A DNA stretch of 23,418 nt from positions 1 to 23,418 of the forward strand of contig NZ_JAAXCY010000024.1 in the NCBI RefSeq assembly GCF_014230465.1, given 5' to 3'. Under the pieces are notes generated by a model. It had not been told where the DNA came from, ran no database searches, and saw only the letters and a program-made list of their open reading frames with translations. A program made the translations under genes and the position numbers. The stretch is from Pseudomonas cremoris. Lineage in GTDB: Bacteria; Pseudomonadota; Gammaproteobacteria; Pseudomonadales; Pseudomonadaceae. Below, piece by piece: positions 6,556 to 18,500 of the stretch. The stretch's first letter is position 1, and each line of letters starts with the position of its first letter.

Positions 6556-9500
6556 CTACAGGCTGATTTGCTTGCGCTCCTCATCCGTCAACCGTGCTCG
6601 CGCCTGTTCACCCAGCGGCCCGGCACCCAGCACTTGCACCGGGCTGTTGGGGTTGTAGCCCGAGGTTTTCTGGCCTTCCTGCGGGCTGCGCTCAACCGGC
6701 TCGCTGCCAAAGCTCAACACTTCCACCGTGACAATCGAGGGGCGGCCTTGCTTGGCCGCTGCCTGTTGGCTGCGCGCCGCGTCTTCGGCTGCCTGAGACG
6801 CCGCTGCGCCCGCAGCACTGGCCGAGCTCATGGCGCCGGTGTTGACGGCGGCTGTCACCGGCACCCCGGAAGACTTGCCTTGAGTCTGGATGTTCGCCGC
6901 GTTCACCACCCGCAACGCGGCAATGTTGATGTTGCCCGACACCCGGATGCCCGCCTCGCCCGCATCGATGGTGCCCAACGGGGCGATCAGGTCGATGTCC
7001 CCCGCCGGCACTTCCGGAATCGGGTTCAACGTGGCGATCCCCGCGCCGGTGCTCGGCACCGACGGCGACAGGCTCACGTTGCCCCAGTTGTCGTAGACCC
7101 GCTTGGGCGGCGTGTACACCACGGTGGTCTTGGAACCCCGCCCGGCGTTGATATCACCCTCGGCGGTCCAGCCCATGATCGAGCCGCCAAAGGTGGTCAT
7201 GATGCGGCTTTGGCCCAGCAGGATGCTGCCCAGGGAGTACAGCTGGATATCGCCTGCGCCCTGGGTAATCACGCCCGCCGTCGACGGTGGTGCCGCGCCT
7301 TCGATACCGAAGGTCTGGCTGCCACCTGGGGTGAGCATCTGGATCGAGCCACCGAAGTTGGTGTGCACGCCCGCGCCGCCGAACATCGTGATGTCGCCTT
7401 TGTAGGTGATCGGATTACCGGCCACGTCGCGCTCGGGGAACAAAGCTGCGATCGCCGCGCGGCCCCGCAGGTAACTGCCCTGGCGCACGCTGCCATCCTG
7501 GTTGTATTCGCGCCCTGCCGCCTTGAGTTCGGCGAAGTACACGTCGCGGGCAAACACCCGTTGCTGCTCGGCAGGCAGTGCTGCGTAGTAGGCGCGAGCC
7601 TGTTCGGCGGTGCCGGCAAAACCGAAGCGCTCGGCGAGCCAACTGACCAGTTCGTTTTCGTAAGTCTTGGCCACTTTGCCGCCCTGGATCGACTCACCCG
7701 GTTGCGCCAGGTTGGCAGGGTTCAGGTAAGCCTCGACGAAGCGCAGGTAGTCAGGGCCGCTGGGACCGACACCGGCTTGCATGACGATGCTTGCGCCGGG
7801 GCGGGTGTCGCCGGGTGCCACGGCACCCACGCTGTTCACGCCAACCTTGTCTTCCATCAGGATCGTGCGCCCCGCGGTCAACTCCAGGGTGCCGGGGCCT
7901 GCGACGTTGAAACTGCTGTAGAGAATGTCACGTCCGGCACTGACCACCGAAATATCCGTAGGGCCGTTATGCACGAACAGGTTGCCGGTGGTGGTATAGA
8001 AACCGGTGTTCCCGTCGCCGCCGCTGGCGCCACTGAGCAGGGTGCCGCTCCTGACGATATCGCGTCCGGCCAACATCCAGACCGGGCCCGCGCCCTCGTA
8101 ATAGGTCTGCCTGTAGCGCGGATCGCTGGATGTCGTGATCGTGATCTGACGCCCACTGTTCACCCCCAGCAGGTCACCGCTCAACGCATAGAACCGTGCA
8201 GGTTCCAGGTCATCGCCCCACGCCAGGCTGGCGGTGTTGGCGCCGAAGGCGAACAGCGGATGGAGCCCCAAGCGCACCACGCTGCCATCGCTGGACACGT
8301 TGCCGCTGCCCACGACTGGCCGCCCATTTGCCAGGAACCCCATGAACGCCGGGTTCAGGATGGTCGCCATGCTAGCCGGGGCCGCACTGGAGCGGCTGAC
8401 GGTCAGGTCACCCCCGTAGATCGAATCCCCTGCCAACAATTCCAGTTGCCCATTGCTCGACGGCGCCAGCACCAGCGCTTTGACGGCGGGTACGTTGGCC
8501 CCGTCCTGCGCCGCCGCACGTCCGTAATACAGGCTGCCACTGGCGGCGACCGCACGCAGGGTGGCGGGATAGACCGCCGCCATATCGGTTTCCAGCGTCT
8601 GGGTCAGTGGCGTGAGGTTGCCCCCTGCGGAGAACAGGTCCACCGCCGTGCGGTCGGTCCACAGGCTGAACCAGTTTTGCGCAAACCCGTCCGCGAAGCC
8701 CGAAGCGTTCATTTGTGGCGCCCGCCCAGGGTCGGCCACCTCCTGCACCACCAGGTCGCCACGGGTCGCCAGGCTGAAGGTCGCATCCCCCGGCAGCAGG
8801 CTCATGCCGCCGCCCGGCAAGGCGGACGTCGAGCGCAATGGATCGTACGCACGCACCTCGCTGGGGCTCTGCTCTCGGTTCTGATTGCCATAACGCAAGG
8901 TCAGGCTGCCCAGCGCACCGCCGGTCAACTGCACATGCCCGCGCAGGTCCACCAACGCCCCATTGAGTTGGTCGATGGCGTACCCGGCGGCCGGGTTCAC
9001 AACCCCCCCCACCCGCAGGTTCAGGTCGCCACCACCGGTCAGTTGTACGCTGCCGTCAGCCGCTACGCGCCCCGTACTGCCGACCGCCAAGACCAAGCCT
9101 TGGCTACGGGCGTTGACAGCGTTGTCGCTGCTGCGCACAGCGGTGAGGACACCCGCATTCCCGTCTACGTCGACATTCAGATTGCCACCGCCCAAGGTCC
9201 CAAAGCCGGTGAAACCCACCATCTGGTCGGTCTTGCCCGTTATGCCGGCGGCATAGGACCCGAAGTTGATCCACCAGGCAGTGGCTTGTGCCTGACTGCC
9301 GGTCAATCCGTTGCCTTGGCGCCACAGCCAGTTACCGACGTTGACGGAGTCATGGTCAAGATCATTGACCGGGCGCCCGACGCGTACGGATGCCGCACTG
9401 AGGGCGTTACCGCTAAGGTTTCCACCCACTTTCAACAACAGGTTGCCGCCCCCATTCGGGTACCAGGCGCGATAGAGGCTTTCGGTTCCGCCATCGACCA

Positions 9501-12500
9501 GCTTCTCGTTGCCACCCGCCGCATTGCTCAAGACCTTGCCATTGCTGCCCACGGCGCGCTTGAGGTTATACGGGTCATTGGCCGACGTACCGGTGGACGA
9601 ACTGCCGGCGGTGTAGACACCGAACAGCGACTCCATGCTCAGGTTCCCCGCAGCCAACAGCTCCAGGTCTGCCGCGCCGGTACGCACCACGCTGAAGCGG
9701 GTGCTGCCGCCTGACTCCAAGGTGTAGGCACCACCACCCGAAGCGCAGTACTCAGGGAAGTCATCACACATTCCAGGGTATCCATCGTTGTCGAAGTCGA
9801 TCGGTTCGCCGGCCCTGCTGGCGTCGCCAAACCAGTCGATGGCGCCCGCCTCTGTCCACACCAGCGCGCCTTCGCCAGCCACCCCGAACATCCCGTAATG
9901 GCTGTCGGCAAGGCGCAAGTTACCGGTGGATGGATGCGGCTGCAGCAGGCGGCTGTCTGCCGCCTGCGTATCGGCCCCGGCCACCAGGCGTATCGACCAC
10001 GACTGCGAGCCCTCTTCCAGCATCTTCGCAACCGCCCAGTTTTTGCCCTGGCGTCCGGCATCGGCGACACGCAGCGCTACCGACTCCACGCCGCCCGGCA
10101 GTTTGACGTTGGTACCCGACGGCAACAGCGCACCGCGTGGCAGGACTTTATCGCTGGCCAAGGTCAGGTTTGCAGCCAACGGCACGCCTTTGGGCCAGGT
10201 CATGCTATCGAAGCTGGCTCGGCTGCCCAGCAGCGTGCCAGCTTCCAGGACGGTGCCAGCGGCGAGCGTCTGGTTCTGGCTCAGCAACGTGCCGGCGGCA
10301 AACAAAAGCGTGCCGGATGCATCGTGGATATCCGCCGCCAACACCGTCCCGGCCTGAAGCTCCAGGGTTTGAGTGAGCTTTGCCGCGACAGGCAAGCGGG
10401 TTCCCTCAGGCAGCGACAGGGCATTGGTCTGCACATCGAAATTCAGCGTGATACCGGCGGGGAACTGCGTGCCAGCTGCCAGGGTCACGCCGCTGCCCGG
10501 CACCACCACCGTGCCGCCGGTGTAGTCAATGCCGGCACGCAGTACCCAGCCATTGTCATCGTCAGTCTCAGCTGGCGTTGCAAAGCCGTCATTGATGCTG
10601 CCGTAGATATTCAAGTCGCCACCGGCGCGCAGGGTCAGGCTGCCGGCTTCGGTCAACTGCGGCGATTTGAGGCTGGCATAGCGGTAGCCGGACAGGTCCA
10701 GGTCGCCTTGCACCACCAGGTCGCCGTCCGGAGTCTTGCTGATGATTTCCACCCCAGGACGCACGTGGAACACGTCGCCGTAGGTCGCGTTGTTCAAGCC
10801 GGCGAGTTTGTTTTGCAGCAGGTTGTTGTTGCTCAGGACCGCCTCGATGAACTTGGTACTCAACTCATGCTTTTTGTCCAGATAGGCCTTGTCGATCGCC
10901 TGGTAGGGGCGCCCGCTGGGTGTGTCGTCGGTTTTGGTGGGGGCATCGTCGTAGCTGATCATGCCGTTGAGGGCGATGGAGCGTGCACCCTCGATCGTCA
11001 GTTGCCCGCGGGCGTCAATCGCGATGTCATTGCTGGTGCCGTCCGGGTTGATAATCCGCGGGGCGTTCAGCTCCAGGGTGCCACGGTTGCGCCCGTCATT
11101 GCCGGTGGCGTCGGTGCCGTGGCGCAGGTCGATACGCGCGCCGTCGGCCAGGGTCAGTTGGCCGTTGCCGGAGCCCAGCACCACAATGGCGCGGTTGGGC
11201 GAGTCAATGATCTGGCCATAGCTGTCCACCCGCAATTGCGTGCCGTGGGCATCGAGTACTGCGCTGCCATCCAGGGTCAGGCCGTTCTTGGCCGCCAGGT
11301 TGATATTGCCGACCCGCTGGCCGCTGGCGTCCACCCGTCCGGTCACCCGCAGGCTGCCGTTGTCCACCGACACATTGACGGTGTTGGCCTTGACGTCATT
11401 GCCGATGACCAGGTCGCCCTGCTTGAGCTGGAAGCTGCGCGCACCGTACACCTGGCCACTGTTGAGACGCTGGTTGAGCGCCGCGAACTGCTCGGTGAGG
11501 GTACCGCTGGTGCCCAGGCGTTGGGCCTGGATCTCCACCGTGCCCGCCAGGTACGGCACACGCGTGCCGCCAGCATCGTAGTCACCGCTGCTGCTGGCGA
11601 CGATCTTGCCCGCCAGGTCGACGATCCCCGCCGCGCCATCCACCGCCACGGCGCGCAGCTTGCCCGCCTGGTTGTGCTGCGCCGACAGGTCGATGCTCGA
11701 ACCGGCCGCCTGCAACACATTACCCGCGCGGCTTTCCAGCAGCACTTCGCCGCCGGCGCTGTATTTGGTCAGGTCGTTAAAGGCAATGGCACGGCCGGCC
11801 ACATCGATCAATGAGGTGTCGGTCAACACCACGTCGCCCCGCGCGCCCAGCGTCACCTTACCGCTGGGCAATACCACGGCGCTGGCCAGGCGAATGCTGT
11901 CGCCTTGCAGTGAAAGCTCGGCGCCATATCCCTCTGCCTTGCCCACCGGGCCACCCGAGGAACGAACGTCAATGACGCCACCGGCGGTGATGCGATTCAC
12001 CGAGCCGGCCTCACCGGTCATCAGCGGCGTGACGATGTTCAGGTTGCCGCCCGTGTAGGCAAATCCCTTGAGGGGGTCGTAGGCGCCCTGGCTCTGGTAC
12101 ACCGACAAGCTGCCCTTGTGGTTGGTGGTGATGCGCTGGCTGGCATTCAAATTGACGTTGGCAAAGCCCAGTGCCAGGCGATCAAAGGATGCGGTTCTAC
12201 TCGGCTGGGCAAAGTCCCCGTAACCGAATTCGATGCGCTCGGCGTTGATATCCAGGCGCCCGCTACCGGTGCCGGCTCCATCGGTAATCGCGGGAATAGG
12301 CCGCGCCTCGGCGCCCTGCCAGATCAGGTTGGCGGTGTGGATCGTCGCCACGTCATTGGCGCTGCCCGAACCATAGATCGCCGGAGTGGAGATCATCAGG
12401 TTGTTCAGCAAGGACTTGCCGGTCACCGCGTCGTAGGTGTCCAGGGTGGTGGTGCCGTAGAAGTTGAAGCTGTCACGTGCGGACAGTTGCAGGGTTTCCA

Positions 12501-15500
12501 GCGCCGGGGCGCCGAACTGGGTGTCACCGCGCAGCAAGCGTTCAAGCAACTGCTGGCTGAGGGTCATGCCCGTTGGCAGGCGCTTGCCCGCCGCCGCCTC
12601 GGCCAAGGCTTCGGGGCTGCCAACGTTGATGCTCGACACCCCCACGTTCAGGTGACGGGTGCCGTAGCGCAGTTCGTCGCCCATCTGCAGGCTGCTGTCG
12701 GTGAGCGCAACAATAGAGCCCTCGGAATACAAGGCGGTCTGCCCCGTGCAAGCTGCACTGTTACATACGCCCAGTTGGATGCCCGCACTGGCGTCAGGTT
12801 GCTGCGCACCGATCACGTTAAGCAAGCCGTTAGACACCGCCAACATGTTAGCCACGCTGTAGATGAAGCCGTCTCGCGCGTCATAACTGGCCTTGCCACG
12901 GCCAATGGTATTGATCGAGGCACCCTGCTCGACGACGATGTTACCGGTGGAGGTCAGCATCAGCACTTCCGGCGCTGCCAGGGTCGCGCCCTCCCTCAAG
13001 ATAATCGACCCGGTGCTGCCTTTGGTGGCAAGGATGTAGTTGCCGCCCTGACCGTACCTGACCAATGTCATCCCACCGATCACCAAGCGTGAAGCGCCTA
13101 AGGCGTTAAGGCTTTCAGCGGCCACGCTGACGCCCCTGAAATCGGCGCTGGCGCCCTTGCCCGCCGCCACGATCTCGATTCTGTTTCGGGAACCATCCGC
13201 GTTGATAAGGGCTACGGTGCCTCCGTAACCGCCATCAGCGGCCTCGAAGCGGCCGATACCCTGGAACGAAAACGCATCAACCCCCGCCCCCGGGCGCAAC
13301 GCCAATTGCAAGGTCTTGGCATCCACCGGCAGCAATGCGCGCGGTATACCGAGCTTGGCCGCATCGGCTACCGCGTACTGCGCGTAGCTCATTTCGTTGT
13401 ACTGGGAGTAACGGCGCAGGGTGTCAGCCGACGTCAGGATGACTTGGCTGGCCGTGCTGTTGCTGATGCCGGTATTGGCGATTGACAGGCGCCCAGCGGT
13501 GGACCATGAGCCATTGCGCATTTGCTGGGTTGCACCGAGGCTGCCCAGGCCTGCCAGGCCATTGATTTCCACGCGGAAAGCGCCCGGCATCAGGGCATAG
13601 GTTGACGGCATCAGGGTATAGGTGCCCGCCGCCAGCCCCGGCACGCCGGCGCCGATGGTGATTTGCTGGCCGATCATCGGGTCCACTGCGCCGCCTTCCG
13701 GCGCCACGGGCGCATAGCCTGGCTGCACGCCCGGCACAATGGCATAGACCGGGTTGGTCGCCAGCCCCGGCAGGCTGAAGCCGCCGTTCACGCCAAACTG
13801 CACCAACGGGTTGTAGCGTGCATCGGTAGAACCGCCACGCCCGGAAATAAACCCGGCGCCGAGCAGCTCGCCACCACCGGACAAATCCACGGTTGCGTCA
13901 GGCTGCACGACCACTGACTGGCCACCCAGAATCATCCCGACATACAAACCGCCTGCTTCGTTTGCACCGCCTTGCCCGAGGAACGTCACCGTCTTGCCGT
14001 TGTACTTGTAGACCTGGCCATCCACGGTACCGCCATAAGGCAGCACCAAGCCCTTGCCGCTTACCGAGGTCAAGCTGCCCGGCAACAACTCCACACGGCT
14101 GGAACCGAGGTTGCCAATCTCGATCAAGCCCAATGGGGCACGTATTACCCCGCCCTGTTTGATGGTCGCGCCGCCCAACTGCAAGCGACCAAATGCCGAG
14201 AACGGGATGGCTGCGTTGCTGTCGCCCGTGCGAGCGATGGTCAAGGTGCGCGTGGGGTCGTAGTTGAAACCCGTGTCATTGGCGGGCTTGCCATTCAGAT
14301 AACCGGCCAGCACCCGGGCACCGACCTCTGTCGCCGGATACAACTGCGCCGCGCGCAGGGTCATGTCGCCCTGAGTCATCAATTGGGTACTGATCCCCTG
14401 GGCAACCACGTCCGCACCGGCGCCAGCGAGGAAGCGCAGGTCACCCTGGCTCGTCAGCTGTACATCATCAAACCCGCGACGTTCCAGGCTGATTTGCGCG
14501 TTATTGGCCTGCGCCAGGTTGCTGTTGTTGCCAAACAGCACGCTACCTCGCACATCGATCAGGTTCGCGCTGGCATTGAACTGCGCGGTGGTTGCCAACT
14601 GGGACGGGTTGGCCAACGCCGGTACCGCACGCACGTAGGCTTCTTTACCGGTCTCTGCGGGGGCCAGAATGCCGGCCAACAACAGGTACGGCGCCGACAA
14701 GTTGACACGCGAATGGCTCGCGGCCCCTTCACTGAGGTTATAGCTGGTGCTGTAAAGCCGCAGGCTTTGGCCCATGTTCAACGTCACATCACCGTCAAAA
14801 CTGAGCAAACCGTTGCTGAGCAGGGCCAGGTTGTCAAAGCCCCCGGCGGTGATCTGGTCCACGCCGAGGCGGCCATGGCCGTACGCAAGGCTGACGGCGG
14901 CGGGGTCGGCATCGCCCGGCAATGCGCTGGCTTGATGGGTTTGACTGAGGACCAGTTCACGCACCTTGAGCACGCGGTCGTTCACCGCGTTTTTGGCGTA
15001 ATACGGACTTTCCAGCGCCAGCGACAAGCTGCCGCCCGCCGCGCCCGCGCCACCGGCCCGGGCCACAAAGCTGCCGTCCAGATACAAACCGTTGTTGGAT
15101 GCAAAACTGATGCTGCCGCCATTACTGGCCACCGCCACCCGGCCCTGGCCTGGAACATCAAGCACAGCCTGGGTACCGGACGCGTCTAACCGCGCGCCCT
15201 CGCGCACCACCACAAACACATCGCCGGCCTTGGCAATGCCAGTGGCCAGGTCGATCTGGCCGCCGATGCTGATCGTGCCACCGTTGCTGACCCGACCATA
15301 AATATCGCCACGGTTGTTCACCGCCGTGATCGCTCGCGATGCGACATCGATCAGCGCGTTTTCGCCCACCCAGATCGAGCGATCATGGCCAATGGCATTG
15401 GGCTGTTCCCACGTCTGCTGTGATACCGTCAGGCCACCCAGGCTGACACTGCCACCCCAGGCATTCAGGGTGCCGTTCAAGGTCAACTGGCCGACGCTGC

Positions 15501-18500
15501 GCAGGCTGATACCCTGGCCGGGATCGACATTGATCACGGCACCGTTGCCGACGGTCAAGGCGGTGGTTGCCAGGTGTGCCGCGGTGGAGTCCTTGGAGCC
15601 GGCCGTCAGGGTCAGGCTGGCGCCACGGCGCTGGCTCAACACGCCTTGCACGGGGTTTTCCTGGTAGAGCGCCGGCGTCCAGCGCTCAAGGGCCGAAGCC
15701 GGGTCGCTGCCGCTGGGCGTTGCCAACGTCTGCTCACCCAGGTGCAAGACCGGCACGGTGACGTCCACCTGCGTGCCGTCCGTGACCAACAGCCCCTCAT
15801 TACCGGTGATGTCGTAGGCCGAAAAGCCCTTGTTGAAGAAGTCGCCGGCCAGTTGCAACGTGCCGGTACCCGGCGCCGTGGCGCTATCGCCGATCTGTAC
15901 TTTGCGCGCCTGCAGGGCCAGGATGCCGCCACCGCTGACGCCATAACCGCGAACCTCGCCGTCCATGGCCAATGAACCCTGCGCTGCCAGGGTCACGTCG
16001 CCGCCCTTGCCGCCGCTGAGCTTGCCATCCACACCCAAGGTGGCGCCCGAAGAGGCGTCCACCACACTGCCGGTCGCCAGGTTCACATCGCCGGTGCTGC
16101 GCAGCGACACCTTGCCGCCGTTCACATACGCCACGCCGTCGCGATTGTTCGGGTCGAGCACCAGGTTGTTCCAACGCCCGGTGGCATCCAGCTTGACGCC
16201 TGCTGCCACATCGACCCGCCCGCTACCAGGCGCGATCACATCCCCTACGGTGTTACCCGAGTTGAGATTGATCTGATTAAGGATGTTGCCCGCGTTGATA
16301 CTGCCGCCGTGGGCCGTGAGGTTCGCGTTGATAGCGACCCCTGGCCCGAACAGGGTGATATCCCCACCGTCCGCCACGCTCAGTGCGCCGTTAACCGTAA
16401 TCTGCTGCTTGGCGCCGACCTTGATTGCGCCCAACTGGAAGCCGCTGAGTTGGTCGCTGTCGAGTACCAGCTTGCCCTGGCGATCCGCTGGCAGCGCCGT
16501 GGTGAGGTCCAGGCCTTCGGCGATCTTTTGGATATTGCTGTCGATCAGCACATTGTCAGCGGTGCCGTTCAGGGCATAGCGCAGGGTACCGGTGGTCTTG
16601 TTGTAGATCGGTGTGTACTGGCCAATGATCAACTGCGCGCGCTGGGCCATCGCCTTCTGCGACTGTTGGTAACCGTCAAGGTTGATATTCGGCGCCTGGG
16701 TCTGGCGGTCCCCTTGAAACACATCGCTGATCACCTGGCCTTCCAGCACTGCGCTGCTCGTGCCGACTACCAACTTGCCTGCATCGCGACCCACCGTGTA
16801 GCCCGACTCATAGCGACGCTGCTGAGCGACCAACGGATTGTAGAAATACTCGGTCTGGCCCCAGCGGGCGCTGGTGGATTCATAGCCCTTGTAGATGCCC
16901 GAATACAGAATGTCGCCCGGCGCGCGTGACAGCTCATACAACCGGCCATCCGGCCCTTTGAGCCAGGTTTGCTGGATGTAACCAGCCTGCACATCCACGG
17001 TGCCGCCCGACAGGTTGATGTGCGCGCCCTGCTGAGTCACCACGTCCTTGCCGGTGAAGGTCACGGTGCCGCCCTGGGCCATCCATTCGCCCACCGAATG
17101 GCCTTGGGTGCCAAGGTAACCACCGACTTCCAGCAAACCGCCGGCGGTGTACCAGCGGTCTGTTGCGTAGCCATTGGTGCCGGCCGGGACGAACACCAGT
17201 TCACGCAGGTCAACCCACACGTCGTTGTTGATCAGTTGCCCATTGTCGCGGTTGACCGGCGCATCACGCTGTTCGTTGCCCTGCACGTTTATCTTGATGT
17301 TGTTGGCTTCCATCGACACCTTGACGCCGATGGCGCCCGACACGTCGATCATTGCGCCATCACGCACCAGGCTGCGCCCAGCGGCACTGACGGCAACCTG
17401 GCCACCGGTGGCCAAGGTAATCGAGCCTTTCTGGAAGTCCACGGTGCCGCCGCTGACGATCTCGATGCGCGACTGATCGGTACGGTCGGCCACGCCGCTC
17501 AAATTGTTGAAGGCCCCAGTGATCAGAGGGTTACCCAAGCCATCAAACTGAGTCAGGCCGTTGTTTTTTTGGCTGTCGAGCGCGGTGCTGCCACTGCTGT
17601 CCAGCAGGATGGCGGTGGTGCTGCCCTCCCCCAGGGTCACGCTGCCGGTGGTGTCGGTGGCGGAGTTGAGCAGGTGAATGGTGCCGCGAGTATCCACCGA
17701 GGTACTGGCCAGGGCCACGCCGTTCTGCAGCACTTGATGACCGGTCAGGGTGATGTCGCCGGTAGAAGCCATGATCAGGCCGCTGTTGGTAACCTTGCCG
17801 GCAGTGCTGCCAGCCTTGAGGGTGGTGGCCACTTCATTGCCACGAGTGGTGGAGCGGTCGTTGCCGCTCGTACCGACGCCCTTGCGGATGTAGAAGCTGT
17901 CGCCCGCCGCTAGGGTGGTCTGGCCCTTGGCTGTAATGATGGTGCCGGCGTTCTCTACCTCGGAACCCAGCAACAGGGCGTAACCACCGGAGTCTGTGGA
18001 GGTGGCCGGGCTGTGGGTCTGGATCAACGCGCCGCGTTGCACCTCGACCTTGCCCGCCGCATCGGTAAAGGTTGGCTGGGTGCCGGTGGCGTCCACGTAA
18101 ATGCCGCGCTGGGTGAACTGCTCATCGGTGATGTTCGCGGCGGCGGCCACCAGGTTGCGCACGTTGACCTGGCTGGTGCCGCTGAACACCACGCCGTTGC
18201 GGTTCATGATCATCACGGTGCCGGCGCCGTTGATCTGGCCCTGGATCTCACTCGGCCGTGCATTGGGATCGTTGACGCGGTTGAGCACGGCCCAATTGGA
18301 CTGCTGCTGGAAATCCACGGTGGTGTTACGCCCGACGTTGAAGGTTTCCCAGTTGAGAATCGCCTTGTCGGCGGTCTGCTCGATGGTGACCGTGGTCTTG
18401 CCGCCGGATTGGGCCTGGGTCGGGTTCTTGGCGTTGGTCCAGCCTTGGGTGAGGCTGTTGTCGACTTGCAGGCCGCCCTTGCCGAGGCCATCGGGAACGT

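Noticed and set aside
6556..7000. A contact-dependent inhibition toxin at the C-terminus of the giant exoprotein
   Set aside because: There is no VENN-type motif, no variable toxin domain, and no small immunity gene after the stop; the tail is Ala-rich and low in complexity.
6568..9714. A 1048-codon plus-strand open frame antisense to the giant exoprotein, and several other long antisense frames (e.g. 9898-11814, 13972-15189)
   Set aside because: They mirror the codon bias of the GC-rich repeat-encoding gene on the other strand, show no recognisable domains and have no credible ribosome binding sites.
17563..17571. A AAAAAAC-type slippery heptamer (minus strand) in frame near residue 425 of the giant gene
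   Set aside because: No downstream stem-loop stood out and a -1 shift would not join another meaningful frame; likely chance.
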